A stretch of 64,000 bases of DNA, taken from positions 14,136,001-14,200,000 of the forward strand of contig OY987267.1 of NCBI GenBank assembly GCA_963920665.1. Reading direction: 5' to 3'. The position numbers and the translations under genes are program-made. The stretch comes from Straminergon stramineum. Its lineage: Eukaryota > Streptophyta > Bryopsida > Hypnales > Calliergonaceae. Within the stretch, counting starts at the first letter, position 1. Every line of letters starts with the position of its first letter. Positions 24,807 to 37,260 of the stretch are shown piece by piece. The notes beneath the pieces were generated by a model. That model was not told the origin of the DNA. It ran no database searches and saw only the letters and a program-made list of their open reading frames with translations.

Positions 24807-24950
24807 TATCACATTAGCACATATCCATAATCTACACAATCTCTTGAAACTAGGAACAACTTACGCAGTAATTAATCTAACCATTTCTAGAAAAGCCTAG
24901 ATTTATTTTGGGATAGAGGGAGTATCACATCAGCACATATCCATAATTTT
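24717..24950 (+). repeat. Tandem duplication of the element's right end and flank (~117 bp x2)
   Basis: CACAATCTCTT..AAACTAGGA, ATTAATCTA.CCATTTCTAG, the right TIR and the flank ATCACAT.AGCACATATCCA occur twice in direct succession with about 90% identity. The second copy carries the variant TIR ending TTGGGATAGAGGGAG. Confidence 0.75.
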
Positions 24951-25371
24951 GTTATCATCCACAATCTAGCAATTTCATCCAAGATTTTTTTTAATTTGAA
25001 GTTTTTTGGCAAATTTCCAACCTTTCAGTAGTATTTGTATTCCAAGGGCATGGTGTGCAGCCCATTACTTTGGTGCAAAATTTGCCTCCAAATCATCCCC
25101 CCCCCTCTGCTCCTTGATTGACACATAATACAAAAACTTAAACTTTCTCACCAACATTGATAAATGTAAAAATTTGATCAATTTTGCATTTCATGTTATC
25201 TTGCAATAATTGTAGAGCCTTTGATTCCAAATTCGAATTCCAAATTTTCCAAATTTTATCATCCGTGATCAATAAATAAGTTCCTTTGTTTCCTTTATTT
25301 CCTTTAGGGAAAATTACAGGAGATCAAATGCAATGAATTATTTTGTTTTCCTTAGATGAAGCATGACCATT

Positions 25372-25630
25372 AGAAGAGAAATGAGGCCAACAAAGGGCCG
25401 TCAGAAGGTTATTCCCCACATATGGGGAACTCAGAAAAAAAAATTAAATTTTTATTTTATTTTATTTTAAAGTTTCTTCTTTTAGTATTTTGTGATGTGT
25501 CTGCTGATGTGGCAATGTCTTGACCACATCAATAGACCTCATGGTAGCAACTTTTCCTATTGAATGGAGCTCTCAAGCTTGGGAGCTTGAAGAGAACTCA
25601 CAGCCCTTTGAAGGCCTCAATTCTCTTCAA
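25372..25630. mobile_element. MITE-like inverted-repeat element
   Basis: The left end AGAAGAGAAATGAGGCCAAC then AAAGGGC matches the reverse complement of the right end (TGAAGAGAATTGAGGCCTTC then AAAGGGC). The interior is non-coding. Target-site duplication is not evident, so the superfamily is open. Confidence 0.55.
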
Positions 25631-26387
25631 CTGATACCCCCTACATTGCAAAAAAGCTAGGCAAACTGTCCAATATTGATCATCCATAATAGTACCTAAA
25701 AAGAGTAACCTTCATCCCAATATTGGCAAAACTTATACTATATTTCTTAGAGATAGTTTCTAAGATTTCCTCTACTTCTATTTTTTAAAATTTTTTGTCT
25801 AAAGTAATGAGAGCCAACTCAAAAACCAAGTTTTGATTTTGGTCATTATTTACCGACATGAAATTTCATAGAATTGCCGTGTCCATGTATACTAAATAAA
25901 AGGGAGCAGCCCAAAGAAGGAAGCTTTTTAGAAACCCGCAACCATTCCTTCAATTGAAAGAGTACCACACGCCAACCTGAGAACCTCAGCCATAAAAAGC
26001 CAGGGAGGGAGGGAGGGACTGAGGGGGAAGACCTGACCCAACAGCCACTGGGCGGGAAAAGGGATGAACGTTCAGCTCCAAAAAGTCAGGACTTTCAACC
26101 CGGGCTGCCCACACTCACCCAGCCCATCTACTGTAGCGCACCCCGGCCACCCCACTTCACACGAGCAAACGCTGACCCTGGGCAGCTCGGAATTCAATAC
26201 AGTATCGTCTACCTGAGAACTTCTTCTCGTACTCCCACCGCGAGATTTTGCACGTCGAGTCTCAATCCTGTGATGATCAAACCCAATTATGATCAACTAT
26301 TGTAGCGCGAGTTAGCCCTTCGAAGAGTGGCGAGGACCTGTATCGACCGATGACCTAACCTACCTGTTCTGAAATGTATCGTGAATG

Positions 26388-26597
26388 CGTGCTTTCCATT
26401 AATCCTTTTGGAGTGTTCACCCTGCAACGGGCAGGAATCATGCACAGTTGATTTAGGGTTCAATTCCCTCATGAACAATCTCGAAAAAGTAAGTTCCAAG
26501 ACCATGTCGATCGATGAGAAACCTCATTTGCATTGGATACGTTGCATGTGATCCAAATACTTTCTGAAACTATTTAAGCATGTCGGCGGCACTGAAC
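26388..26597. repeat. Diverged outer homology of the left inverted-repeat arm
   Basis: The reverse complement aligns with 50800-51007 at about 90% identity with small indels (shared ATCGATCGACATGGT, GAACCCTAAATCAACTGTGC and TGCCCGTTGCAGGGTGAACA). It directly abuts the perfectly identical arm and holds the empty site for the MITE present in the other copy. Confidence 0.8.
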
Positions 26598-27299
26598 ATC
26601 GAAAGCATCGAAACTGCATACGCAGAAAAAGAAGCTCGGTTTGAAGCACACTGGGAGGCAACTTGTGGACCAGCTCGCCATGATGCAAACCCAATGGACG
26701 TCCTGGCTTGGAAATGGAAGGGGCCAACGGAGTCCCACAAACAACTGGAGTTCGTAGTGATGCCGTTCAAAAAGACCGCTATGAAATCCTCTCAAATTGC
26801 AGATTGAGGCACACAAAGTTTAGCGCCCTGGATCGGTCCTGAAATATGCACAGAGCACATTCATTTCATTTCATTTCAACTCAAGCGGGGCTTCTGAGTG
26901 CACACTGAAACCTTGCGTTCAGGACAGGAGTCTGACGTCCTGCGCTCCAAATGCAAACCGATGCACGGTAACTGAAGTTACGACCACTTGGCAGGCGGCG
27001 TTTGGGGTTTTTCAGAGCGACACGAGTACTCGGTGGTGGCGGGAGACGGTGGCGGGAGAAAGAAGGGGGCAGGGTGACCACTGCGTGGGCGGGAAACAGG
27101 AAGAAAGCCCAGGCTCAAACGGGAAGGGGATTCGAGCTGGGCTGCCCGACCGAGCCGAGCCCCACCGCACAACCCCGTTGCCGAAGTCGAAGCGGGCAGC
27201 CCGGGCAGCCCCAGTCCGAATCCATTCCAACTCAGCATATTCTCGTGCCACCTCATAATCCCTAGTTTCTATCAGCACTATTCCCGTCCCCCAGTCCCC

Positions 27300-28456
27300 C
27301 ACATTCGCCGCACCCGGCCGGTTCCGCCCTGCCTAGCCCGTGCCCGGCCCGGTCCAAGGCAAACGGTAGTGTCGCCTCTCCCTTCCTCCCTTCCAGTCGA
27401 GGGCTGCAAGAGAAGGTATCGTCCGCCTTCCTTTGAGAGAGAGCAAACCCTCGCTCAACGTCAAGCCCAACGCACAGGCAACTGAACTACACCAACGCTC
27501 TCCTTTGTTCCTTCGTGTGAGTAGTCCCCTTCCTTTGCCAAGCCCCTTCCTTGTGTCTGTGTTCTCGCCATCGCCGAGTCTGGCCCTCCCTCCCTCTCCG
27601 TCTCTCTCTCTCTCCCTCTCCCTCTCGTTCGTCTCTCTTTGTCCTTCCTTTCTGTTCTGTCTAGCTGCTCCCCCCTGCGCGGCTTTCCCGTCTGGTCGGA
27701 TTTTTCCCCGCGCCAGGATGGGACCGAATCGCTCGTTTTCTGGTTGAGGCCTTGGGATTTCGTTTGTGGCTGGTGCTTTTGGGTGGAAAGTCGTTTGTTT
27801 TGGGTGGGTGGGGTTGGGGGTCCTGTATTTGCGGAGTGTGGTGCGCGATGGTTTAGGTCGAGGTCTGTTGTCCATTCGGGTGACGAATTGGGTCCTCTGT
27901 GCTCATGACACCATGCAGCGCGGTGGCCACGTTGGGAGCTTGATTGGGTTCCGGGTGTGGTCGGGGTTGCGTCTCTCGTGTTTGGGTTGGGAGTGTGAGA
28001 CTTGTTTGGGTTTGATTTAGGGTGGTGGGTGGGAATGCGAGCGTAGTTCTGGGAATTCTCGTCGGGGTTTCCAGTTCTGTTCTGGAGCGTGGCGTCTTTC
28101 GGCGGACCAGGTAATTGTTCGTGGAGGCGTGGGTTTCGTCGACCGTGGGAGTGATGGGGGAGTGTGAGGGGATGGAGGGGTGGCGCCGCAGAGCGGGAGG
28201 TGCGACTTTGGATTGCAGTGGCGTGTGAGCTTTGGTCGAGTGTTTGGTTTGTGGAGGGGGAGTGGTTAGTGGGTCCGTGTTGTTGCAGTAGGCGCGTCTT
28301 CTTCGTTTGTTCGTGCGTTGGTTGGGGATGGAATAGTCTGGAGTGCACGTTTGACGATTTTGATGTCAAGTCCATTGGTCGTAGCGTCCGGACTGAGAGG
28401 TGAGTTGACGGAGGCGTGTTTGTGCAATCGTGTGTCCGCAGGCCCGAGCAGCCAAG
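27300..28456 (+). promoter_or_regulatory. HMGB promoter/5' UTR with probable leader intron (left copy)
   Basis: GC-rich region with a CT-rich tract at about 27590-27645 (TCTCTCTCTCTCTCCCTCTC), a common plant core-promoter or leader element. A GTGAGT donor at 27517 and the acceptor CCGCAG ending at 28441, 15 bases before the start codon, suggest a leader intron of about 0.9 kb. The region is duplicated exactly at 48767-49923. Confidence 0.5.
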
Positions 28457-29630
28457 ATGAAGGAAGCCAAGGGCAAGAAAGGAGCTGGCGCCGTGGTGAA
28501 GGAGAAGGCACCGACGAAGGTGCAGGACAAGTAAGTGTGTTGGTTGCTGGCGTGTTCATGTTTTTGAAGGTGGTGTCATGTCATGTGGGTGGTGATCTGA
28601 CGGTGCTTGCTTGGTTTCTGTGTTGGCAGGGAAATCAAGAAGAGGAAGGGAGCCTTGAAGGAGTCCAAGGCAAAGAAGGTGAAGCCTGCCAAGAAAGTGA
28701 AGGACCCGAATGCCCCGAAGCGTCCCCAGACCGCATTCTTCATCTTCTTGTGAGTGGCGAGGCACGGAACATAATGCAGGGTTGTGCCTCTTTTTATTTT
28801 GTAATTTTTCTGGCGTTTCTGTGTTTTTTTGTTCTTTTTTTGGGTGAGGGATGGGCCTGACGTGACGAGGGGTGTTGTTGGAACAGGAACGAGTTCAGGC
28901 AAGAGTTTAAGAAGGACCACCCTGACGTGAAGGGCGTGGCCGCCGTGGGCAAGGCTGGAGGGGAGCGATGGAAATCGATGTCTGAAGCGGTGAGGCCTCG
29001 TTTTATTTTTTGAGCATGGTTTTGTTTGCGGTTGTGAGTACTGTTGTCGGTGACTGAATGCTGGATGTCGGGACCGATGTGCTTGATATGTATGTGCATG
29101 TCCATCTTTTCTTGATGTCTTGGCAGCGGAAGCCTGTTGCTGAAGGAGTTTGTTTCCGCTCTTTTGGATGTGCAGGAGAAGCAGCCGTTCATGGCCAAGG
29201 CTGTGCAGAAGAAATCGGAGTACGACAAGACTCTGGCTTCGTACAAGAAGAAGCAGGTACGCTGTGTTGCTAGCGACGGTGACTCGTAACTGGACACTAG
29301 GAAGTGTTTTATTACTTTCTGATAGCGTGGTGTCCGTGTTTCTGATAGTGGCGTGTGTTGTTGTTTACAGGAGGACGACGAGGAGGAGGAGGCGGAAGCC
29401 GAGGAGTCCGACAAGTCGAAGTCTGAGATCCACGACGACGACGAGGATGAGGAGGATGTGAGACGGATGCTTCCCCCCTGACCGAGATTTCTTTTTTCCT
29501 CTTCACACTTTCTGGGTTGCAAGGAGTTGGAGTTGGTGCTTTTCGCTTGGGTTTCTTGTCGATGCGGTGGTGAGTCTGACCGGGTTCGTTTTGCGTTGGC
29601 GTGCAGGAGGACGAGGACCTGGAGGACTGA
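28457..29630 (+). CDS. HMGB-type high-mobility-group chromatin protein (left copy)
   Basis: A non-histone chromatin protein that bends DNA and loosens nucleosomes. Exons with matching phases: 28457-28530, 28630-28749, 28887-28989, 29176-29256, 29371-29457, 29607-29630, giving 162 residues. Order: a basic Lys-rich N-terminus (1-49), one HMG box (about 50-124) containing PKRPQTAFFIFLNEFRQEFK, then GERWKSMSE and SYKKK, then an acidic tail (127-162) rich in Asp/Glu, ending EDLED. This is the normal layout and length of plant HMGB proteins. The long antisense frame here (28794-30593) is a shadow of the acidic-tail codons. An identical gene lies in opposite orientation at 47593-48766. Confidence 0.92.
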
Positions 29631-31944
29631 TGGTCGCGTCGCAAGTGGCAGGCCGCCGGCGGATCGACCTATTGGCAGTGGTGGGCTCACGAGTGGATTC
29701 GTGATGGCCCCGTGTAGTAAAAGCAAAAGCAATGCAAAGCGCAGACTGACATTTGAATTCTTGTGGGAGTCTGCAGTAGAGCCGTCTCTCCGCGAAGTAG
29801 AAAACACTGACTGTAGTAGGAGGCCGTGGTTTGATCTCCGTTGGCATCGGGAGTGAAGCTGTTCCCGGGGGCCGCTGGAAAGGAGTGGAAGGGACAGGGG
29901 GAGGGGAGGATTGGTGGCGGACTTAGGTTTTTTTTTTTTTTCTTTCTGTAGTTTTCTTTTCGTTGCCGACTTGTTTTTGTACATTTGGACTCCGCTGGGG
30001 ATTTTGGTCAGTGGGTGGGTGCTTGGGCGGGAGTGGATCTGGGCGCCAACGGTGACCAGGATCGGACTGATTGTATGAATAGGCAAGCACAGCTTTTTGT
30101 TGGCCATCCGTGCTCTTGTTGTTGTCAGTGATGGATGATTCTCAAGTGCACAGCTTGGGTTGGGCATTTTTTCACCTGTGAGTGATTGGATGTGTTCCTT
30201 TGGGGGCGATGGATTCGCCACCTGCTGGTTTATGTTTGTTGTGTTCTGGAGGCGTGTGCTGACGTACGGGTCCGTGTTTTCTGTTCTGGGGCGTTTGGGT
30301 GATGTATGTCGGTGCTGTGCATGCTGAATTTCTAGAGTCCTGGAACTGATTTCACATTTGATGAGGGTTCGAGAATGTGTTGCGTCCTTTCGAGCGATGG
30401 TGTAGATTTTTGGTTTTCGCCTGGCGAGAGATATTTGGTGTGGAGCAATCATTTGCTGTGGTTTATATTTGCCTCCGGGGTTGACTGTCAGATCTTCAAT
30501 GATGACTGACGTAGATGCAATGCTTGAGAGTTGAGGATCCCATGTTTTCCCAGCAGTGGGGGACGATATGGAAACACCGTACTTCAGGGTCACAGTGAAC
30601 AGATAAGGTGAAACTACCGAAAACCGTCACTTCGGGTGTGAAGGTTCCTTGCAAGCACTCGCCATCCATGAAATTGTTTTTATAAACATCCTCCATTTCC
30701 ACTGCACCTACGTTTGTGTCGGCTGGATACCATATGTACCAGGGTCCAAATCGTTTTTGGCCCATGTTAAGAAACTTAGCAGAAGATCAGATGTTTTGGT
30801 GGGTCACATTCTCATACTCAATATGTCCTCACTGTTATAGATTCCTTAAGAGGACGAGGGCACAGGTGGTATTGGAATTAGTTTCTCTTTAGGTAGGAAA
30901 ACGCATTACCACTCGTTGACCCTATACCACCCAAATGTAGAGCCTTCATTGATTCTATGATGAGAATTTACGACAGGAGTATATGCCTTAACTCACATTA
31001 CTTCACAACAAAACATGCACTATAGTTTTACATTCCTACTCTAGAATCAATGAGGACTTTACATTTGGCTGGTATTAGGTAAAGCTACCTCACTTGAAGT
31101 GTTGTGCCCCGTAGCAATTGATTTTCCAATCGAAGAGATCTACGAATAAGAAAAAGCAATCTACCTTGGCACTTTGTGGGCACTCATCCGATAGTCTACA
31201 GAGTTGACAACTTCGCTGCAAATAGTCACCCAGATTTCACATTTCCAGAGGAAGGTGTGCAAATTGTTTTTTGAAGTTATTATATTGTTAGTCTGCCCTC
31301 AGGATGTTGCAATGCAAGTGAACCCAATTTCTGGGAGAAATATCATAGAGATGATGACAGCCTTTGCAATATATTCGATTCCAAAGTAAAGGAACTACAG
31401 TTTCTTGGCATCAGGGTGAACAGACCTTGAATCTTCTTGACTAAAAACGATTCCAATTTAGGTTTTGAATTTAATCAATCTAATCACAATTAAATGAATT
31501 GGGAATTTTGTAATAAAAATTTAAATTTAAATGTATGAATACCTATAGAATGTAGAAAATTTATAATTACTTCTAAAATATAGTAAATGTATAATTATCT
31601 ACAAAATGCAGTTTTCATTCTTTAAAGAATTTTAAGGAGATGTTGGTACATAATAGAGGGTAAACATGAAATTGTTAATAGCTTTAAAATGGAATTGAAA
31701 CACACTATTGTAATCCCAATGGTGAGATTGTTTTAATAATCAAACTAACCTTGTGAAACTTTTCCTTCTTAGAAAATTCTGAAAAGTGAATTCAAAAGTG
31801 AATCCATTATATTATTTTGTTGAGAAGATGCTATGACTATCTACAAAAAAAGATGATCAATAACTTTCATAGTAGTTATCCTAATGAAACAAACCAAATA
31901 ATTTTTTGAAAGACACAAAATCTATATTGGTTAAAAATAATGTA

Positions 31945-34900
31945 CAGTTGAGATTTCTATACCTTAGTGGCATTTAGATCTATAACACTTCAAAAGCAAG
32001 GATGTCTTAAGACCCCAAAAGGCCTTGGGCTTTTAGGGGTGTTAAAGGTGAGAGAAAGTTGGTAGGTTTATAATTTTCTTAATTACTCAAACTTAAGATG
32101 GAATTTGCCATCTTAGGTCCATGAAGTGAGATATTTGAATCATTCTAAACAAATGCTATGATAGTGTATGATTTTTGTGTTGGAAACTTCTTGAACAATT
32201 TGATGAAGAAACACTATTTTTATGATCCAATAGACTAAATTGATATTCATATTAAATTAAATCCAAGTTATCTAAAATTTTAACATTCAAGGCATGTGGG
32301 TATAAAAATCTTAGTATGGCTTTTTGCTAAAAGTGTACCAAAATAATGTGCATAGATTTTCACCAAGCTTATGAAATTAGCTCTTCTTGGTATTATGATC
32401 ATTGTGTACTTTCAAGTTTCAATTGCATGTTATGATTTCAATGCTCAAAACTAGAGGGGCATTATGGATAATGAGAAGTGTATTTTTTAGTACTTTTCTA
32501 ATAAGATATCAATCATGGTATTTGGTGGAGGAATGCTCATAAATTTAAGAATTTCTTTTTTAGAATAAGAGGCAAGCCAAAGCAATTGGATCCAATTTTT
32601 TTGAATTGGGGAAAGTCTTATTTTCTAAATTGGCTCCAATAGGCAACCCCTATATCTTTGTTTGAAATGAATCATATGTACCAAACTTTATTCATTAGTG
32701 ACTATGAAATTGTTATTCTCAACTACATATTATGGTGCATGTTGACAATTTTGAAAATTTGACTACCTATTCAGCCTTAATTCCTTAAGGACTGTGAAGG
32801 CAAATGTGCTCTCATCGAATTTTCAATTGGAAAGTTGAGAACAATTTGGAAAAACAATTCATTTCTTTTTTAATTATTTTATTGTAAATGATGTGTACTT
32901 CAAGCACTCTTTGATTTTCAAACTTTCAATGTGTAATATTGCTAAGTTAAATTAGAAAAAGAAGAGGGAGACCTAATTCTACGGCAAGTTCTGAAAACAG
33001 GAGTGGAAAGAGTGGAAGGAAGTCAAGGAGCCCATTTTATTAAGAAAATTATTGCAGTTAGAGAATTGTATTTGGATTAGATGAAGGAGTGGTTCAATCT
33101 CTTTTTTTTCTATAGTATTGATATTAGTGTATGCAATCAACAAAATTCATATCACAAAGGAACTAGGATGATTCCTAAAATTGCAAAAATGTTGTAGCAT
33201 TGATAATATCTACTATTGGATTTCCAAAATGATGTGTAACTATACATTTTTAAATATTTTATGGGATCTAATTGGTTTAATTTTGACTACTTTACAACCT
33301 CATATTTGAAGATGTATGATAATCCTGGAAATAATGTGAGAGATATTTTTAAAGTATATATTTTCTCTAGATTCTATTCCAATATTTTAGACTAGAATAG
33401 TGAGATTCTTCATATTTTATAAACTTATTTCCTATAAAAATGTAAATTTTTTTCACTTAAAAAAATGATCATCCAAAGTTGTTATAATATACAAATCTAA
33501 CCTTCAATATTTCCTACAAATTAATTCTATGCATACAAGATAGAATTATCTTTATTTTTAGATGGTTATAACTTAAAAATTCAAGCACATGTAAAATGAA
33601 AACAAATTCAAAGTGGACTCATTTACAACTAGCGTTCACAAGTTGGTTAGCCTTGAGGGTAATGGGATTAGATGATTATTTTGATGATATAGCCAATGTT
33701 TCCTAGCGATGACGCATTCATCTCTAATTTTTGAATAATTTATTTGAAATTAAATTTTATAATGTTGAAATTCTTTACATATTCACTAAGCTAACATGAT
33801 TGACTTGTATAGAATTTAGCCTACACCATTTATTTCTTAGTAGACTTATAATTATTTAAATGTAGTTTTATAAAATGTTCTCTAGTGTTGGTTTGATAGA
33901 ATGGTGAAGAATGATGACCTTCAAGTTGGAGTTAATTTAGGCCTTGACATAGATATCTCTATATTGTAATTAGATTTTAGCAAAGTAATTCTACAATCAT
34001 GCTCAAAGGTACAAGATGATTCGCAATAGAAGGGTCAAATAGCAAAATCTAATTATCATGCATAGATATCTATTTTACAAAGTTTGGTCAATAACATGCA
34101 CCTCAAATAGTCACATTGAACTCTTTATAGATCATATTTTTGTTATTTAATGGGAAATGTTTTAACATAAAAGATGTGCATATGGATGTTTCCTAAAATT
34201 ATATTCTATCAAATTACAAAAAAACGTCACCAATGTTTTTCAAAATTTTATTACAAAAAACCATGATTATGAAATGAAATAATGAATTAGGAATGGAGTT
34301 TGATTTTTAGGAATTAAAAATTTGGTATGCTCAATTATTTAAGATTTGAGTATTTATCATACAAGACAAAAAATGCCAATTGAATTCTATATTATGCAAA
34401 ATTCTTCGAATGTCATAGTAGGATGTTTGTAATATAGTTGCCTATATAATAGATGGCAAGTTATACCTTTGTTTGATTGGGTTAGATCTTCTCTTTTTAT
34501 CATAAAGCACACTTACTTAATGTTTTTTCATGCAACATAAAAAATGACAAATAATCAAAATATAGAATATAACTATGATTAAAAAGAATCATAAATTTAA
34601 TAATATTATTTGGCAGTATAGTAATTTTGGACAATTCATTAAAAATGAAAATATTCACTATTTTTTTTTAAAACTTTTTTGGATGTAGGAATGAAGAGTA
34701 CCTTTCCGCTCTACCAATTTTTTTTCCAATTGAATTTGTCTATAAGAAATAATGGGAGAAAATGTCATTTTTGATGGATAAGAAGAACACAAAAGGGTTA
34801 TTTACATTGAAGTGAAATTTTCATTATAATGTTTGGAAGAGCAGGGGCAAGGCTAGGGGCGGATTTTTGGCCTAGGAAGGAAATGGGCAAGGTTGCTAGC

Positions 34901-35600
34901 ATGTGAGCCTATGAGCGAGAAAAAAAATTTCAAGAAAAAATGAATGAGGGATTTATGACCATGGACATAGGAAAGTAAAAATTGCATAGAATGTAGAGTT
35001 TATTTTTCAAAATTTGAAGCGCTTGCACCTTTTTTTGATTCTATGATTTTAGGACAACAAAATGTAGTCAAAATAGATAAAATTCTTAGAATACAAAATG
35101 AAAATTCGAATAACGCATGTCCAAGATATAGCCATAAAACACACAACTTCAATCATAATAGAAATCAACACACAATGACATGACTTATGAAATATGTCAA
35201 TCTCATGAGTCTAAGTTGTTGTGGACTTGGTTGCAGATTCAAAAGTCTTAGATGATTCTGAAGACTCTCTACCTTAAGATGAAAACGCATCTTTAAACTG
35301 TAAGACATTTAGATGATAAGTGTCTTCATGGCATTTTGGTTTAGAGCAACCAAATTCCACAAAGGTCATTGCCATCTGCTCGGCTTAAATTGGAAGCTCA
35401 TAAGTCTTCCCCGAACTAAAGAGAAGACTTTGTTTCTTCATGATTGCATTTGTTGACATCAATCCTCAATGATTGCAAACAAAAATGGACCATGTAAGAG
35501 TTCTAGAACATGGAAGTCACCATGCAAAGAAAGAATTTAGAAAGAGCCAATTTACTTACTAAAATTTTCCTTCCGAGCAAATTTCCATGGCACCATGGAC
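31945..35600. other. AT-rich spacer segment, repeat-derived
   Basis: No gene is seen. It contains one partial fold-back copy (33935-34450) and an isolated MULE-like terminus near 34887 (GTTGCTAGCATGTGAGCCTA), whose partner end I could not find. Confidence 0.6.
33935..34450. repeat. Fold-back element, copy C (centre plus right arm)
   Basis: Starts in the central palindrome (GATATCTCTATATTGTAATT, then AGCAAAATCTAATTAT) and runs through the right arm (AATGGAGTTTGATTTTTAGG, CAATTGAATTCTATATTATG, TCATAGTAGGATGTTTGTAA). The left arm is missing. Same family as 9.3, 10.1 and 56.8 kb. Confidence 0.6.
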
Positions 35601-35614
35601 ATGTCATCTGGATC

Positions 35615-37260
35615 CTATGAAACTGCAACTATAGGTTGTGGTGGTGTCACCGCCTTGACCGAAGTGGACTTCTTCATTGGCTTGAAGATGGCATCGAAAA
35701 TGTCCTTGTTCTCTTCCAAAGCTACAATGTAGCGGCTCATGCTGCGACAAGCTGTAATGGATGCACTTGTAGGCAAGAAAATTCGAATAAATTAGTTGAA
35801 AGACTCAAACTCTAGAATGATTACAATCAAAATGTAAAGTACTCGCATTGAATACTAACCGGTAGATGCGGTGTAGTCAAGAATCATATCTCCTTCAACG
35901 CTCATAGCTTCAAGGAGGATCTAAGAGAATTGTGGGTCTTTTTTATGAGCCCCCCACCAAGGCTTTCCATCATTCATTGCCATGCCATCTAGATGGTGTA
36001 GTTCATCAACATGTTGTCCTGTGCAATGTCGACACTAGCCTTGACCATTCCAATTAATGCGCTTGAAAGAGAAATTGGATTTCCTTTTGGGAACCTAAGT
36101 CCTTCACCACAAGGGTTTTTTTGAACTTTTGTGTATGCAAGCATCCAAGGCATTTGTAAATAAAAAATGAATAAAATAGAGTACATTTCAAAGTGGTTCT
36201 TGAAATTAGAGAAATTGAAAGGATTTTGCAATCTTCATGATGTCTATAGCCGAGGTCAAGTGCATAAGGTTCATCCCCATCCACTCCTTCTTCACCATCT
36301 CATATGTTTCACATAATCCAGCAATATCCAACTTCGCTTTGGTGCTCCATGAATGGAAGACTATGATGTAGTTGTGGTCTTAGAGATGATTGGAAGCAAA
36401 ATTGAATGCCAATTGCAAAGCCTCATCTCCCATGTCTTTGTTCCATTTTGGCATCTCATTTGGTGAAAAAGATAGCTTGAGCACGGGTAAGTTCCCTAGG
36501 AAGTCAAAGAACATGACGTCCACCCTCGGCCTAGCCTTCGGCACACCATGAAACATGTGAGGCTTCCTTGCCAACACCTATTAATGTATAGTGCATTCAA
36601 TTATTAGTTTTGAACCCAAACTATGATCATGTGAATGAGAACTTACAACCACATTTTCAATTTCAAATCAAAGATGAATACCTTCCTCAAGAAGTCTAAG
36701 ACCTCCTTGTATTAGGTCTTTGTCTTTGACTCCATGTCGTCCACAAGGTCGTCAATAGAGATGTTGAGAATCAAATTCTCCGACTTGGCTTCGTCGTCTT
36801 CCGTGAGGACAATCACTTGCATTACATGAGACCCTCACTAAGGGTTCTAGAATGATAGAGAATCTAGAATGATTGAGAATTCAAAGAAATCAAACCTTGC
36901 AATGGTTGGGGACCTTGCATAGCCACAACATTGGATTTTAGCCCCCTTCCTTGTCTCAATCTTTTGCACAGCTTCACATTGTCCTCATGTCTTGCACTCT
37001 CTCCTCCATTTGCACACGCATCTTGCCAACACAAAATTTGAGCAAAAACTTTGAAATGCAAGAGATTCAAGTCGGTTGGCATGGAGAAGTTCTCGTGCAA
37101 GCTCATTAGCAAGGACAAATTGAGATGAGATCGCGATGTGCCATGGTTTGTGCTTGAAATTGAACACGAATATTTTGGATTGGGCAACGTCATGGCCGAA
37201 TTGGTAAAGTTGTAACTCCTCAGCTAAATAGAACTTGACCCCCCATTGGACGGAACCTAA
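35615..37260 (-). pseudogene. Decayed multi-exon gene, probable N4/N6-type DNA methylase-like protein
   Basis: On the minus strand, protein-like blocks in order are separated by AT-rich introns. 37260-36985: QWGVKFYLAEELQLYQFGHD and ELARELLHANRLESL. 36815-36677: MQVIVLTEDDEAKSENLIL, then (one in-frame stop) YKEVLDFLRK with a GT donor. 36577-36240: VLARKPHMFHG, RPRVDVMFFDFLGNLPVLKL, MPKWNKDMGDEALQL. 36150-35868: NPCGEGLRFPKGNP, then KPWWGAHKKDPQF and GDMILDYTAST. Terminal block to the TAG at 35615: CRSMSRYIVALEENKDIFDA. The last two blocks have the layout of the SAM-binding motif of beta-class DNA methylases: GD-x-(I/V)-L-D, a Ser/Thr/Gly turn, then (I/V)-x-(L/I)-E followed by a charged residue. 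The catalytic DPPY-type motif is not clearly present. Several stops, a frameshift near 36.0 kb and weakened splice sites show it is dead. The blocks are seen directly; the family is my inference. Confidence 0.45.

Larger units (their letters stand above)
26598..31944 (+). repeat. Left arm of a 5,347 bp perfect inverted duplication
   Basis: Position x here equals the complement of position 77223-x in the right arm at every point compared: the translations of corresponding frames are the same throughout and their coordinates always sum to 77223, so no indel separates the arms. Identity begins at 26598 and stops abruptly after 31944, where the left reads CAGTTGAG and the right, reverse-complemented, reads AATATAGT. 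The arm holds the HMGB gene, its GC-rich promoter and about 2.3 kb of 3' flank, the last 300 bp of which belong to a dispersed repeat. Confidence 0.9.

Noticed and set aside
27461..28375. 304- and 180-codon minus-strand frames in the HMGB promoter/leader (mirrors at 48848-49762 and 49348-49890)
   Set aside because: Long only because the DNA is GC-rich; Pro/Thr/Arg-biased, no motif, and overlapping the CT-rich promoter and leader intron.
28794..30593. 599-codon open frame opposite the left HMGB gene (and its mirror at 46630-48429)
   Set aside because: Antisense shadow: its Ser runs mirror the Asp/Glu codons of the acidic tail and it crosses HMGB introns and exons alike; no domain is present.
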